Shown: positions 25,661-35,271, counted from the first letter of the stretch. The stretch: 64,000 nt of DNA from Desulfuromonas soudanensis (GCF_001278055.1 NZ_CP010802.1:434001-498000); one strand, 5' to 3'. Program-made: numbers and translations. The notes: generated by a model from the letters alone, not told the origin.

Positions 25661-26779
25661 TTGTCCATCTATCGCGAAGCGATCAGTGCCTCCACCGCCA
25701 CCCTCCCCCGAGCCGCCCTGGCGCAGATGATCCGTCTGGTGCGCACCCTCTTTGGTCTCAGCCAGATGACGGCCTACCGTCAGGCCGTCCTCCCCCTGGT
25801 CCCGGAAATCGCCCGCTTTTGCCCCGGCCATGATTCGGTGATGATGGGGTATGATTTTCATCTCGGACCGGACGGGGTGCACCTGATCGAGGTCAACACC
25901 AACGCCGGTGGCGCCCTTCTCGCCTATCTGGCCCAATTTCCGGAGGGGGAGCTGGCGCGTGGTCCCCTCGTCGGCCGCCTGCGACGTCAATTTCTCGACT
26001 CCTTTGCCGAGGAGATGCAGCGCTACAGTCGCGGGGCAAAGGAGCGGCCGGAACACATCGCCATTATCGACGAGGAGCCTCAGGACCAGTATCTCTATGG
26101 GGAGATGCTTGCCTTCACCCGCCTTTTCGAGGAGTGGGGTGTCCCCTCAAGCATCGCCGATCCCCATGAGCTGCAGGCCGATGCCGGCGGCGTCACCCTC
26201 GGCGGCAAAAGGATCGATTTCGTCTACAACCGCCACTGCGACTTTTATCTCGAGCGCCCGGAGATGGCCGGGCTGGCCGCCGCCTACCGCGCGGGAACCG
26301 TCTGCCTCTCCCCCAACCCCTACAGCTACGCCCTCCTGGCCGACAAGCGCCGCCTGACTCTTTGGTCCGATCCGGTCCTCATGGAGGACCTCGGCCTCGA
26401 CGAGAGGGAGCGCGCCCTCCTTGCCGCCACCGTCCCCGAGAGCCGGCTCCTTGCCGACCTCGATCCCCAGCGGGTGTGGGCCGAGCGCAACGGCTGGGTC
26501 TTCAAGCCGGTCTCCCGCTTCGGCAGCCGCGGCGTGCTTCTCGGCCGCAAGGTTTCCCGCAACCGTTTCGACCAGCTCGATCCCCGGGAGACCCTGGTGC
26601 AGCGCCTGGTCCCCCCCTCCATGACGCCGGCCTCGGACGGCGGGGAGGCGATGAAAACCGACTTCAGGCTCTACGTCTACCGTCGCCGGGTGCTCGGGGT
26701 GGCGGCGCGCCTTTACCAGGGGCAGGTCACCAACCTGCGCACCGCCGGGGGGGGCTTCGCCCCGGTCCGGGTGGTCTGA
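25661..26779 (+). CDS. ATP-grasp-like protein of unknown substrate
   Basis: About 372 residues. No ATG is available at the front; a TTG at 25661 with GAGGAG 6 bases upstream is preferred, a TTG at 25619 is the alternative. DFHLGPDGVHLIEVNTNAGGALLAY near residue 80 and VFKPVSRFGSRGVLLGRKV with KTDFRLYVYRRRVLGVAARLYQGQVTNLRTAGGGFAPV at the end resemble ATP-grasp ligases of the glutathionylspermidine-synthase or circularly permuted kind (the FKP lysine, the DFR strand, and N-x-RTAGGG). A carboxylate-amine ligase role is possible, but the substrate cannot be named. Confidence 0.7.
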   Translation: MSIYREAISASTATLPRAALAQMIRLVRTLFGLSQMTAYRQAVLPLVPEIARFCPGHDSVMMGYDFHLGPDGVHLIEVNTNAGGALLAYLAQFPEGELARGPLVGRLRRQFLDSFAEEMQRYSRGAKERPEHIAIIDEEPQDQYLYGEMLAFTRLFEEWGVPSSIADPHELQADAGGVTLGGKRIDFVYNRHCDFYLERPEMAGLAAAYRAGTVCLSPNPYSYALLADKRRLTLWSDPVLMEDLGLDERERALLAATVPESRLLADLDPQRVWAERNGWVFKPVSRFGSRGVLLGRKVSRNRFDQLDPRETLVQRLVPPSMTPASDGGEAMKTDFRLYVYRRRVLGVAARLYQGQVTNLRTAGGGFAPVRVV

Positions 26780-26881
26780 AACGACAGTTTCTGCCATATT
26801 GTGGTGCGCCGTTGGTATTTTTTTTGCAAAGAATAGCGGACGTTGACTTTTTTGACACTCTCAACGCCCGGAGGTTTGTTC

Positions 26882-27454
26882 ATGCATCATCTTTTTTCTG
26901 AGCGGAATTCTGTCAGCCGCCGCTCTTTTCTCAAGGCCGGCCTCTTCGCCGGCGCCGCCCTGGCCCTCCCCGTGCCGGCCTTCGCTCTCCCCGGCGGGAA
27001 AACCGCGGCTCCCCGCGTCATCTCCCTGTTCAACGTCCACACCGGTGAACGGCTCAACAACGCCGTTTTTTGGGAAAACGGGCGCTATCTCGACGACGCA
27101 TTGCGGGAGATCGATCACCTGCTGCGCGATTACCGTACCGACGAGGTCCTCCCCATCGATCCCGGGCTACTCGATATCCTCAACGTCATATGCCGCAAGG
27201 AATCCGGCGAAGGGGCCATTCAGGTGATTTCCGGGTATCGTTCTCCGGCCACCAATGCCGAACTGGCCCGGCGAAGTGACGGCGTCGCCCGCCACAGCCT
27301 GCACATGGAGGGGAAGGCCATCGATATCCGTCTCCCCGGGTGCGACCTGGCCCAGCTGCGGCGTACCGCCGTCTCCCTGGGGCGCGGCGGTGTCGGCTAT
27401 TATCCCGACTCCGGCTTCGTTCACGTTGACACCGGCCGGGTCCGTGTCTGGTAG
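26882..27454 (+). CDS. Tat-exported DUF882/M15-type peptidase-like protein (YcbK family)
   Basis: 190 residues. The ATG at 26882 follows CGGAGG. SRRSFLKAG is a twin-arginine signal (cut near PAFAL). The body is DUF882, related to the zinc D-Ala-D-Ala carboxypeptidase M15: QVISGYRSPATNAEL, then RHSLHMEGKAIDIRLPG with the zinc His and Asp, and VGYYPDSGFVHVDTGRVRVW with the last zinc His. It probably trims peptide stems of peptidoglycan in the periplasm; catalysis in this subfamily is not well established. A strong terminator follows. Confidence 0.9.
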   Translation: MHHLFSERNSVSRRSFLKAGLFAGAALALPVPAFALPGGKTAAPRVISLFNVHTGERLNNAVFWENGRYLDDALREIDHLLRDYRTDEVLPIDPGLLDILNVICRKESGEGAIQVISGYRSPATNAELARRSDGVARHSLHMEGKAIDIRLPGCDLAQLRRTAVSLGRGGVGYYPDSGFVHVDTGRVRVW

Positions 27455-27498
27455 CCGCCGGCCGTCCCGCCGCTGAATAAATCCCCTCCCCAATCTCT

Positions 27499-27539
27499 GA
27501 AGCCTCCGGATCTCGACGATTCGGAGGCTTCTTTTTTTT
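27499..27539 (+). terminator. intrinsic terminator after the DUF882 gene
   Basis: GAAGCCTCCG (27499-27508) and CGGAGGCTTC (27522-27531) form a perfect 10-bp stem with a 13-base loop, followed by eight T. Confidence 0.9.
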
Positions 27540-27612
27540 CACCCGGGCAGCCTGACCGGATCCGGCCATTTGGCACCTCCCGGGTGTCGGGATGCGTCGG
27601 TGCGGCCCTCGA

Positions 27613-28311
27613 TCAGGACCTTCGGTAGCATGCAGTCAGGGGGAGATGGTCGGAGGCGGTCACGGCCAGCGGGAAATTGTGGGATTTTTTTGCGGTCAGG
27701 CGTTCGGGGGGGTCGGAAAGGATGTGGTCGAGGCGCAGAAAGGGGAAGCGGGAGGGGAAGGTCGCCGGTGAAACGGAAGAGCCGAAGCGGCCGTGGAGCC
27801 AACGCATCGGGCTGCCCAGGAAGAGCCATTCGTTGAAATCCCCCATGAGGATCAGCGCCTGTTTGTCCCCTTGCGACAGGCAGTCGATCAGGCGGCGAAT
27901 CTGAACCCGGCGTTCCCGGAGGCCGAGGCCGAGATGGGTGACCGCGACGCGAATTCGTTCCCCCTGCCAGTTCAGGTCGACGATGAGGAGGCCGCGCGGC
28001 TCCCGCTTCCGGACGCTGATATCGTGGCGATTTATCTCCAGGACCGGCAGACGGGTCAGCAGGGCGTTGCCGTAATCCCCCTCCGGCCGCTGCAGGGTCG
28101 GTCCGGCGACGATCGCCATGCCGGTCAGCTCCTGCAGGGCCTCGAGGTCGCTTCCGCGGCTGTGGATCCGATTGTCCACTTCTTGCAGGCCGACGATGTC
28201 CGCCGCCAACTCGCCGATGACCTGCGCCGTTCGAGCCAGGTCCCGCCGGCCGTCCCGTCCGACGGCCCGGTGGATGTTCCATGTTGCCAGTTTCAATTCC
28301 GGTCTATTCAT
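27613..28311 (-). CDS. endonuclease/exonuclease/phosphatase-fold protein
   Basis: 232 residues from the ATG at 28311, which overlaps the end of the PLD-VTT gene; an ATG at 28323 is the alternative. The DNase I-like fold is shown by LKLATWNIHRAVG, IVGLQEVDNR (metal Glu), VAVTHLGLGLRERRVQIRRL, LILMGDFNEW (Asp/Asn) and the closing ASDHLPL (Asp-His). Small cytoplasmic members of this kind often stand beside a PLD-family gene, as here, which suggests a shared role in phospholipid metabolism, but a nuclease cannot be excluded. Confidence 0.88.
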   Translation of the reverse strand: MNRPELKLATWNIHRAVGRDGRRDLARTAQVIGELAADIVGLQEVDNRIHSRGSDLEALQELTGMAIVAGPTLQRPEGDYGNALLTRLPVLEINRHDISVRKREPRGLLIVDLNWQGERIRVAVTHLGLGLRERRVQIRRLIDCLSQGDKQALILMGDFNEWLFLGSPMRWLHGRFGSSVSPATFPSRFPFLRLDHILSDPPERLTAKKSHNFPLAVTASDHLPLTACYRRS

Positions 28312-30412
28312 CGCGACTCTCATCCTTGCGCACCAGGAAGAGTTTGGCGAAAAACAGAATGAGCAGGGCGGCGACGAGGGCGATGGCCGCCAGGGTCAGG
28401 GTCTCCCAGTCGGGATCCCGGAGGGCCTGCTCCAGCCCTTTTCCGAAGAGGATGATCGCCAGGATGCCTGGCCCCATGCCGATCGCCGTGCCGAGGAGGA
28501 AGGAGCGGGCGGAAATATGGGTCGAGCCGGCGATCATGTTGACGACGGTAAAGGGGGCAATCGGTACGACCCGGACCAGGGCGACGGCCAGCCACCCCCG
28601 TCGGGCGAGCTTGCGGCTCAAACGGTTCAACTTCTTCCCCGCCAGCTTGCGCACAACATCCCGACCGAGGAGGCGGCCGAGGAGATAACTGGCCAGGCCG
28701 CCGAGGAGGCTCCCTGCCAAGGCCAGGGTAAAGCCCTGGAAGGGGCCGAAGGTGAGGGCCGTCGCCAGGATCATCAGGGTTACGGGAACCATCAGACAGC
28801 TACCGAGGACATAGACGGCCAGGAGAATCGGGACGGAGAGGGGACTCCGGCGAATCCGGCCGGCGAGATCGAGCAGGGCCTCAAGGGTCAGCCATTCCTT
28901 GAGCGGCGACCAGCGCCAGAGGACGGCCAGCAGCATCGCCAGGGCGACAACGGCGGCAAAACGCCAGGCTTTGCTGCGGAGGTCCTTTTCCCCCTCCCCC
29001 GGGTCGGTGGCGATCCCCAGGTGTTCGATGAGGCGATCCAGCCCGACGGGGCGCTCGGGATCGGCAATCTCGCTGGCCGTAAGATCCGCGGGAGGTTCAG
29101 CTTCCGGCAGCTCCTGCAAAAAATGATCGCCCTTGTTTAGCGCCTCGAGGGTGGCCAGAAGGGACCCGGTTCGGGAAAGGGTTTCCGCGACGCGTTCGGG
29201 GTCCGTGCCGAGATGTTCGGCGAGGAGTCGGTTGCGAAATTGGGCGATCCCCTTCGAGACAGGGCCCCGGTCGGAGGAAAAGAGGGCCAGATTGCACTCC
29301 GTATCAAAACCCAGGGACCGGTTGCTGAGATTGGCGGAGCCGATGGTCAGCAGGGCCTCATCGACCACAAGGGTCTTGCTGTGGACGTTGATGAACTCCG
29401 GGGAAAGGTCGGCACGGTGAGGGAAACAGACCTTGAGCCGGCCATGACGATCGGCCTGACGGAGACGGTTCAGAAGGCGCTGCCGAAGGGATCCCATGGT
29501 GTTCTCCTCCAGCCAGCCGGAACAGTTTCTCGGGAGGACGATGAGGACCTCGGGGCCGTCCTCCTTCTTCAGGCTCTCCTCCAGGGCTTCGCCGATGAGG
29601 TGGGAGGTCAGATACTGGTTTTCGATGTAGATAAACGTTTCGGCGCGGGCGATCGCGTCGGTATAGAATCTTTCGATCTCCCGGACGACCGGTTCGCCGT
29701 CGTATCCGGGCTCGGTTCGGAGGATCGCCACGGCGGTCTTTTCCAGGTCGGGTCGGATGCCTGCCGGCCAGGGATCCGTCCCCTCCGGCGATGGCGCCGG
29801 CAGGAGGTCGCCCGTGGCCAGGTCCCAACGACGGCGGACGAGTTCGCCAAGTTTTGTGGCGACCGCACCGTCCACCATCATCTGAATATCGTGAAAGGGC
29901 CTGTAGGTGTCGCCGGCATCGTTCCGTTCGGGGAGATCGGGGCGATGCTCGGAGGTGTCCCAGCGGCGGCTCGCCAGATCGAGGCCGCCGACGAAGGCCA
30001 CACGGTCGTCCACGACGACAATCTTCTGATGATGGGAGGCGCCGACCGGATGCCGGTCATCGAGTTCGAAGTGAACCTGTTCGTGGTGCTGCCATCCGAG
30101 GTTCAACAGGGGCCATAACTCGCGCTCCAGGGCATAGAGCATGGCGAAGTCCCATTCGAGGATGTAGATCTGCAGCCCCGGTTTTTCCCGGGCCAGCCGG
30201 TCGAGGAAACGACCGAGATTCTCCTTCTTGGCCTTCGGTCCGCGGCGCAGGCAGATGCGGCTGTCGATGTCCCAGCCAACGATATAAATCGTCTGCCGGG
30301 CCGCCTCGCAGACATCGGCCAGGGCGCCGTAATAGGCGTCGCCGTCGACGAGGAAAGAGATCCGGTCGGCTTCAGCGACCTGCCAGCAGTTTTCGCTCTG
30401 GCGGAAAAACAT
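28304..30412 (-). CDS. phospholipase D-family protein fused to a VTT (DedA/TVP38) membrane domain
   Basis: 702 residues. The first 470 contain two HKD motifs, HHQKIVVVDDRVAFVGGLDLASRRWD (about 137) and HSKTLVVDEALLTIGSANLSNRS (about 350), so the PLD active site is complete. The C-terminal 200 residues are a VTT/SNARE-associated domain with several membrane helices (VPVTLMILATALTFGPFQGFTLALAGSLLGGLASYLLGR and ALVRVVPIAPFTVVNMIAGSTHIS). The PLD part may act as a cardiolipin synthase or phospholipase; the VTT part belongs to a family now linked to lipid flipping or transport. No signal peptide, so the PLD domain is probably cytoplasmic. Its stop overlaps the next gene. Confidence 0.92.
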   Translation of the reverse strand: MFFRQSENCWQVAEADRISFLVDGDAYYGALADVCEAARQTIYIVGWDIDSRICLRRGPKAKKENLGRFLDRLAREKPGLQIYILEWDFAMLYALERELWPLLNLGWQHHEQVHFELDDRHPVGASHHQKIVVVDDRVAFVGGLDLASRRWDTSEHRPDLPERNDAGDTYRPFHDIQMMVDGAVATKLGELVRRRWDLATGDLLPAPSPEGTDPWPAGIRPDLEKTAVAILRTEPGYDGEPVVREIERFYTDAIARAETFIYIENQYLTSHLIGEALEESLKKEDGPEVLIVLPRNCSGWLEENTMGSLRQRLLNRLRQADRHGRLKVCFPHRADLSPEFINVHSKTLVVDEALLTIGSANLSNRSLGFDTECNLALFSSDRGPVSKGIAQFRNRLLAEHLGTDPERVAETLSRTGSLLATLEALNKGDHFLQELPEAEPPADLTASEIADPERPVGLDRLIEHLGIATDPGEGEKDLRSKAWRFAAVVALAMLLAVLWRWSPLKEWLTLEALLDLAGRIRRSPLSVPILLAVYVLGSCLMVPVTLMILATALTFGPFQGFTLALAGSLLGGLASYLLGRLLGRDVVRKLAGKKLNRLSRKLARRGWLAVALVRVVPIAPFTVVNMIAGSTHISARSFLLGTAIGMGPGILAIILFGKGLEQALRDPDWETLTLAAIALVAALLILFFAKLFLVRKDESRDE

Positions 30413-30473
30413 CCGGTTAATCTCTCCTTCCGGGTACGGACTTCCGGTTCATCCTTTTCTTCAAGGGGAACCT

Positions 30474-32207
30474 TCAGTGTTCGACCTGAAAAAAGGTCGG
30501 CGGTTGGGGGGGGCTTTCCGGGAGACCGGCCAGGGGGGGCGCCGGCGCCATCCGGGGGGCGGTCGCTGTTGTCAAGGCCTCTTCGAGGGCCAGGTCCCGC
30601 CAGTAGAGGTCGCGGCGAAAATTGACCTCTCCTTCTTCGTCAGACCAGGCGGTGAAGTAGAGGATGTGGATCGGCCAGGGGCGGAGAAGGTCGATCCTTT
30701 GCGGCTCCTCGGCCTCCATGGCGGCGAGGAGGCGGCGAGGGTCCCCCTGCCGCTGATCCTGCAGCAGGAGCCGGGCGAGTTCGAGAGGACGCTCGACGCG
30801 GATGCATCCCGAGCTGAAGGCGCGCCTTTCGGAGGCAAAGAGGTGGCGGTCCGGAGTGTCGTGGAGATAGATGGCAAAGGGATTGGGAAAAATGAACTTG
30901 ACCCGTCCCAGGGGGTTCCAGGGACCCGGGGACTGGCGCAGTAATCCCGGGAACGATTCGGCGCGGACCTCTTTCCAGTTGATCCCTTCGAGAGGGAGGA
31001 GCGCCTGCCTGCGGTCGGCGGCAACGACTTCGAAATGGTGTTTTTCCAGATAGTCGGGGTCGGCGCGCAGGCGGGGGAGTTTGTCGACCTTGAAAATGGT
31101 CGGCGGAACGAACCAGTAGGGGGCGAAGACCAGATATTGCAGGCTGGCGGAGAAGACCGGGGTCTTGCGATAGGCGTTGCCGACGACCACCGGCAGGGTG
31201 AGGACCGTTTGACCCTTGTCCACGGCACTCAGGGCCAGATCGGCGATGTTGACCTGAATGTAGCGCTCGCCGAGGGTCTTGGGGAGCCAGCGCCAGCGTT
31301 CGAGGTTGACTTCGAGCTGGCGGATCCGCTCTTCGACCGGTCGGTTGAGCTCTTCGAGGGTCGACGGGCCGAGAACCCCGTCGGCCGACAGCCCGTGCCG
31401 TCGTTGAAAATTCCGCAGATTGGCCGCCGTCTCCGCATCGTAAAGAGTCTCAGCTCCGGCTCCCTCCCCCAGATCGCCGCTGTGGGCCAGGCGCCGCCGC
31501 AGTGCCGGCACCCGGGGATCGAAATCCCCCGGGCGGAGGGTGACGCTGCCGGGGAGGGTCTCCCAGCCGCCGAGAGCCGAAATGCGCCGATAGTCGGCGA
31601 GGGCGCGCCGCAGGTCGCGATAGCCGGGGTGGGGAGGGACGAGGTCGTCGAGGATGGTTTTCATCCTCCCCTCGGCCAGGGCGAATTCGAGAAGCCCGGC
31701 AAGGTCGACCTGGCGCAGATTGGCGTGCCAGTCCCTGTGAACCGTCGCCGGGTCGACGCGGCCGTGGATCAGATGGGCGGCGTAGGTTAAAAAGGCCTCG
31801 CTCAGCCGAAGATCGAGTCGGGCAAGGCGTCTTTGGTCCTCGATCAGCCGGTGGCTTTGGGTTTCGGCGGCGTACTCCCGCAGTTCTTCGATTTCGGCGA
31901 GGAAATAGGCGTCGGGGCAGAGACCCTCTTCGGCGGCGGCGGAGAGTCGCTCCGTGAGGATGGCGGCCTCGGGGACGAGCCCCGCGGGGGTGAACCACGC
32001 CGGGTCGTCGTCCCTGTCGAAGTAGAACTGTTGCAGTGCGGCATCGGGGAGGGACGGGTTGGCGGCGACGGTAAAGGGGAGGGGGAAACGTTCCTGAAGG
32101 GCGAGGCCGAGGGCTGCATTCATGGAGCGGTCGGAGGCCGTCGCCGTGGCGACCACCGTGGCCAGTGCCAGAATAAACCCCGCTATTGCCGCCCGATACC
32201 GTCCCAT
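30474..32207 (-). CDS. L,D-transpeptidase, YcbB/LdtD type
   Basis: 577 residues with a signal peptide (cut near ATATAS). The layout is that of YcbB: a helical N-terminal region, a peptidoglycan-binding domain (about 230-295: DAETAANLRNFQRRHGLSADGVLGPSTLEELN), and a YkuD catalytic domain (about 315-490) with the active-site His in IYLHDTP (His449) and the nucleophile in SSGCIRVE (Cys468). It makes 3-3 cross-links in peptidoglycan or attaches proteins to it. A Pro-rich tail ends the protein. It lies 56 bases behind the REC/J-domain gene. Confidence 0.94.
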   Translation of the reverse strand: MGRYRAAIAGFILALATVVATATASDRSMNAALGLALQERFPLPFTVAANPSLPDAALQQFYFDRDDDPAWFTPAGLVPEAAILTERLSAAAEEGLCPDAYFLAEIEELREYAAETQSHRLIEDQRRLARLDLRLSEAFLTYAAHLIHGRVDPATVHRDWHANLRQVDLAGLLEFALAEGRMKTILDDLVPPHPGYRDLRRALADYRRISALGGWETLPGSVTLRPGDFDPRVPALRRRLAHSGDLGEGAGAETLYDAETAANLRNFQRRHGLSADGVLGPSTLEELNRPVEERIRQLEVNLERWRWLPKTLGERYIQVNIADLALSAVDKGQTVLTLPVVVGNAYRKTPVFSASLQYLVFAPYWFVPPTIFKVDKLPRLRADPDYLEKHHFEVVAADRRQALLPLEGINWKEVRAESFPGLLRQSPGPWNPLGRVKFIFPNPFAIYLHDTPDRHLFASERRAFSSGCIRVERPLELARLLLQDQRQGDPRRLLAAMEAEEPQRIDLLRPWPIHILYFTAWSDEEGEVNFRRDLYWRDLALEEALTTATAPRMAPAPPLAGLPESPPQPPTFFQVEH

Positions 32208-32263
32208 GTTCCCTCCGTCAGAGCGCCTGCCGCTCTGTGCTCAAGGATAACAGAAATTGTCGG

Positions 32264-34240
32264 TCAGCGGAACATGCGGCGGAACATCCCCTTTTTCTCC
32301 TGCTCGCGTTTTTCCTGGAGTTCGCGCAGCCCCTTGCGGGCCATCGCCTGCCGGGCGTCGAGCTTGAGGGCCTTGGTGAATTCGGCCTCCGCCAGGGAAT
32401 CCTGCCCCGCTTCGAAGAGCATGTACCCCTTGAAGGCGTAGGCATTGGCTCCCCGGTCGAGGGTGAGGGCGCGGTTGAGCATCTGGCGAACCTTGTCCTG
32501 CATGGCGCGGCTGCTGAGGTTTTTGGGGTTGCGGTAGATGGACCAGGCGAGGTGGGCGAGATAGTCGCCGTTTTTCGGGTCGATGTTGCAGGCGTCCTGG
32601 AGGGATTTTTCGGCGTTGTCCCACTCCTCCATCTCGAGAAAAACCTTCCCCGACTGGGCCTGGATCTGGGCCTGAAAGAGGTCGTCCCCCGCCTGGCCGA
32701 GACCGACCTTCTCGGAGCCGAGAAGTTCGTCGTAGCGCTCCTTTTTAACGACGTCGGAGAGGGTGTTGTAGGCGGTGGTGACGCTGGAGAGGATCTCCTC
32801 GACGAGGGCGGCGTCCTCGCCGGAGAGCTGCATCAGCGTCTCGGGGCCGAATTCCCGGGTCAGGGCAAAGTAGCGGGTCTTGAGGAGATCGAAGGAGAAT
32901 CTTCCCTGGGTCATGCCGAAGGTTTCGTAATAATCCTTTCCCCGGAGGCGGGCGAGGGTCTCCCGAACCTTGCCCGCCGGATTGTCCCCTCCGGCCGCCG
33001 CCGGAGGCGGGGGGATCGGCCGCCGGGTGATGACCGGGGCCGGCTCCTCGTTCTTGTCCACGAGGTCGGAAAAGCTCTCGAGGGGCTGCTCGAAAGAGAG
33101 TTCGACCTCGACGTCCTCCTGGCAGGCGTTGAAGAGGGTGCGCAGGGGAAAGTCGGGGAGGGCAGGGGAGAGGGGGTGCTCGCTCCAGGCGACCATTTCC
33201 AGGGTGGCGAGGGTGACGATCAGGGGGGGGAGAAGCGTCTCTTCCCCGAGGCACTGGCCGAGGGTGCGCGAGCCGTCGAGGGAGAAAAGGAGCCTCTTTT
33301 CCTCATCGCTGAGCGTCAGGAAGTTGATGTAGCGGAAATAATTTTTGGCCGGGGCAAGATAGCGGCCGGAGAGCCTTTCGCCGAGCGCCTGCTGCCGCGC
33401 CGGCGGGAGATGGCGGCGGAATCCCTGGTAGAAGATGTTGGGGACGTTGACGGTGAGCGCCTGATGGCCGGCGGCCGCCTTTGCCGGCATCTCTTCGACC
33501 GTCATCGGCGGAGCGGCGAAGGCGTCCACCAGTTCGCTGCTGAGGTAGGCGAATTTTTCCTGCAGGAGGTCGGGGTACTCAAGGCACCCCATGGACACCA
33601 GCACTTCGTGGTTGTGGTCGCCGGGACTGATGTAGTAGCCGTACTCCTCCGCCGACAGGAGCCCGCGGCGATGGAGATAGTCGCCGAAGCTTTTGCTGCT
33701 GAACCCGGGGCGGAGGGAAACCGGGAGGCCATGGAGGAAGACCAGATTTCGCTCGCCGTCGGCGCATTTGAGGAGGTAGGTGCCGGTGAAACGGCTGGTG
33801 AAGGCGCGCAGCAGGTGACGGTCCATGGTCGCCTCCCGGGACGTCGAGGGGGCGGGGGCTGGGGGTGCCGTCGTCCCGAGGGCCTGGTGGAGGGCCGCCA
33901 GAAGATCGGCGGCGCGGAACGGTTTTTCCAAGTAGCTGCTGACGCCGAGAGCCCGGGCGGCCTGGATGTATTGTTCGCCCTTGTAGACGCCGGTGACGAT
34001 GACCACCGGCAGATTCCGGGTGCGCGGGCTCTGACGGAGCTTCTTGAGGAGTTCGATGCCGTGGAGGCGCGGCAGTTGAAGGTCGAGGATCAGGGCGTCC
34101 GGCGGAGCGGCGATGATGCGGCTCAGGGCCAGGACGCCGTCGGCGGCCCGCTCGGTGGTCATCCCCTTGCGCTGCAGCAGCCCCTCCAGGGCGCCGGCGA
34201 TGGTGTCGTTGTCCTCTGCGATGAGAATTTTCGGGGGCAT
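32264..34240 (-). CDS. response regulator with J-like domain and TPR-like C-terminus
   Basis: 658 residues from the ATG at 34240. REC domain (1 to about 120) with ILIAEDNDT, the phospho-Asp in ALILDLQLPRLHGIELL, and VIVTGVYKG. A long middle part (about 150-390) resembles the DUF4388-like/PATAN segments found behind receivers in Geobacter and Myxococcus; it includes FRYINFLTLSDEEKRLLFSLDGSRTLGQCLGEE. A J-domain-like stretch follows (ARLRGKDYYETFGMTQGRFSFDLLKTRYFALTREFGPE), lacking an HPD motif, so normal DnaK stimulation is unlikely. The last 110 residues look like TPRs. No DNA-binding domain and no kinase gene nearby. Role unknown, probably protein-protein signalling. Confidence 0.85.
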   Translation of the reverse strand: MPPKILIAEDNDTIAGALEGLLQRKGMTTERAADGVLALSRIIAAPPDALILDLQLPRLHGIELLKKLRQSPRTRNLPVVIVTGVYKGEQYIQAARALGVSSYLEKPFRAADLLAALHQALGTTAPPAPAPSTSREATMDRHLLRAFTSRFTGTYLLKCADGERNLVFLHGLPVSLRPGFSSKSFGDYLHRRGLLSAEEYGYYISPGDHNHEVLVSMGCLEYPDLLQEKFAYLSSELVDAFAAPPMTVEEMPAKAAAGHQALTVNVPNIFYQGFRRHLPPARQQALGERLSGRYLAPAKNYFRYINFLTLSDEEKRLLFSLDGSRTLGQCLGEETLLPPLIVTLATLEMVAWSEHPLSPALPDFPLRTLFNACQEDVEVELSFEQPLESFSDLVDKNEEPAPVITRRPIPPPPAAAGGDNPAGKVRETLARLRGKDYYETFGMTQGRFSFDLLKTRYFALTREFGPETLMQLSGEDAALVEEILSSVTTAYNTLSDVVKKERYDELLGSEKVGLGQAGDDLFQAQIQAQSGKVFLEMEEWDNAEKSLQDACNIDPKNGDYLAHLAWSIYRNPKNLSSRAMQDKVRQMLNRALTLDRGANAYAFKGYMLFEAGQDSLAEAEFTKALKLDARQAMARKGLRELQEKREQEKKGMFRRMFR

Positions 34241-34269
34241 GGCATCACCGGGTCGGGGTTGGTGCACGG

Positions 34270-35271
34270 TCAGCGGTGCAGCTGGAAGCGTCGTACCGCC
34301 TGATTGTGTTCCTTAAGCGTGTCGGAAAATTTATGCGTTCCGTCCCCCCGGGAGACGAAATACAGGTAGGTCACGGATGCCGGAAAGGCCGCGGCCTGCA
34401 GGGCCTCTTCGCCGGGGTTGGCGATGGGACCCCGGGGGAGGCCGGCCATGCGGTAGGTGTTGTAGGCGCTCGGCGTAGTGAGGTGGAGCCGGGTCAGGTT
34501 GCCGTCGAAGTTCTCGATGCCGTAGATCACCGTCGGGTCGGCCTGCAGAGGGATCCCTCTCTTCAGGCGATTGTGAAAGACTGCCGAGATCAGGGGCATT
34601 TCTTCGTTGTTGCCGGCCTCTTTCTGGATGATCGAGGCCAGGGTCACCAGCTGATGGAGGGTCAGCCCCCTCTCTTGGGCAGCGGCGAGCAGCTCGGGGG
34701 TCTGGCGGGCACGGAACTGCTCGACCATGGCGCCGAGGAGGTCCCGGGGGGAGACGCCGGCGGAAAAGGTGTAGGTTTCAGGGAAGAGATAGCCTTCGAG
34801 GCTCTCCCCGTCGATCCCCAGACTCCCGGCCAGGGCCGGGTCGGTGGCGAGGGCGATGAAGGGGGGGGCGGCGGTGACCCCTTCGGCCTCGAGGCGGGCG
34901 GCGATCTCTTTGATCGTCAGCCCTTCGGGGATGGTGAAGCGTCTGCGGACCACATCGCCGGCGACCAGCCGGGCCAGGATCTGGTCGGGGCTGGCTTTGT
35001 CGACAAAGAGGTACTCGCCGGCCTGGACCCGGCCGCCGTTGCCGCGGATGCGGGCCAGGAGCTTGAGCTTGGTGCCGCTCTCGACGATCCCCCGCGACTC
35101 CAGCTGACGGGCGACGGCGGAAAAAGGGGTCCCGGGGGGGATGGTCAGGGTCTGAGGTTGGGACGGGGCGACGCCGTGAAGCAAAAAGGTGCCGAAGCCG
35201 ATCCCCAGGTAAAGGGCGAAGGCTAGCAGCGATCCCCAGAAGGCGAGGTGGAAGGTTTTGCGCAGGGTCAT
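34270..35271 (-). CDS. mltG: endolytic murein transglycosylase MltG
   Basis: 333 residues from the ATG at 35271 (MTLRKTFHLAF), which gives the usual short cytoplasmic tail before one membrane helix; an ATG at 35313 is possible. A LysM-like part precedes the YceG domain: FTIPEGLTIKEIAARLEAEGV, LEGYLFPETYTFSAG, LASIIQKEAGNNEEMPLISAVFHNRL with the catalytic Glu218, LQADPTVIYGI, NTYRMAGLPRGPIANPGEEAL. It cuts nascent glycan strands and sets their length. It lies between plsY and the REC/J gene. Confidence 0.95.
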   Translation of the reverse strand: MTLRKTFHLAFWGSLLAFALYLGIGFGTFLLHGVAPSQPQTLTIPPGTPFSAVARQLESRGIVESGTKLKLLARIRGNGGRVQAGEYLFVDKASPDQILARLVAGDVVRRRFTIPEGLTIKEIAARLEAEGVTAAPPFIALATDPALAGSLGIDGESLEGYLFPETYTFSAGVSPRDLLGAMVEQFRARQTPELLAAAQERGLTLHQLVTLASIIQKEAGNNEEMPLISAVFHNRLKRGIPLQADPTVIYGIENFDGNLTRLHLTTPSAYNTYRMAGLPRGPIANPGEEALQAAAFPASVTYLYFVSRGDGTHKFSDTLKEHNQAVRRFQLHR

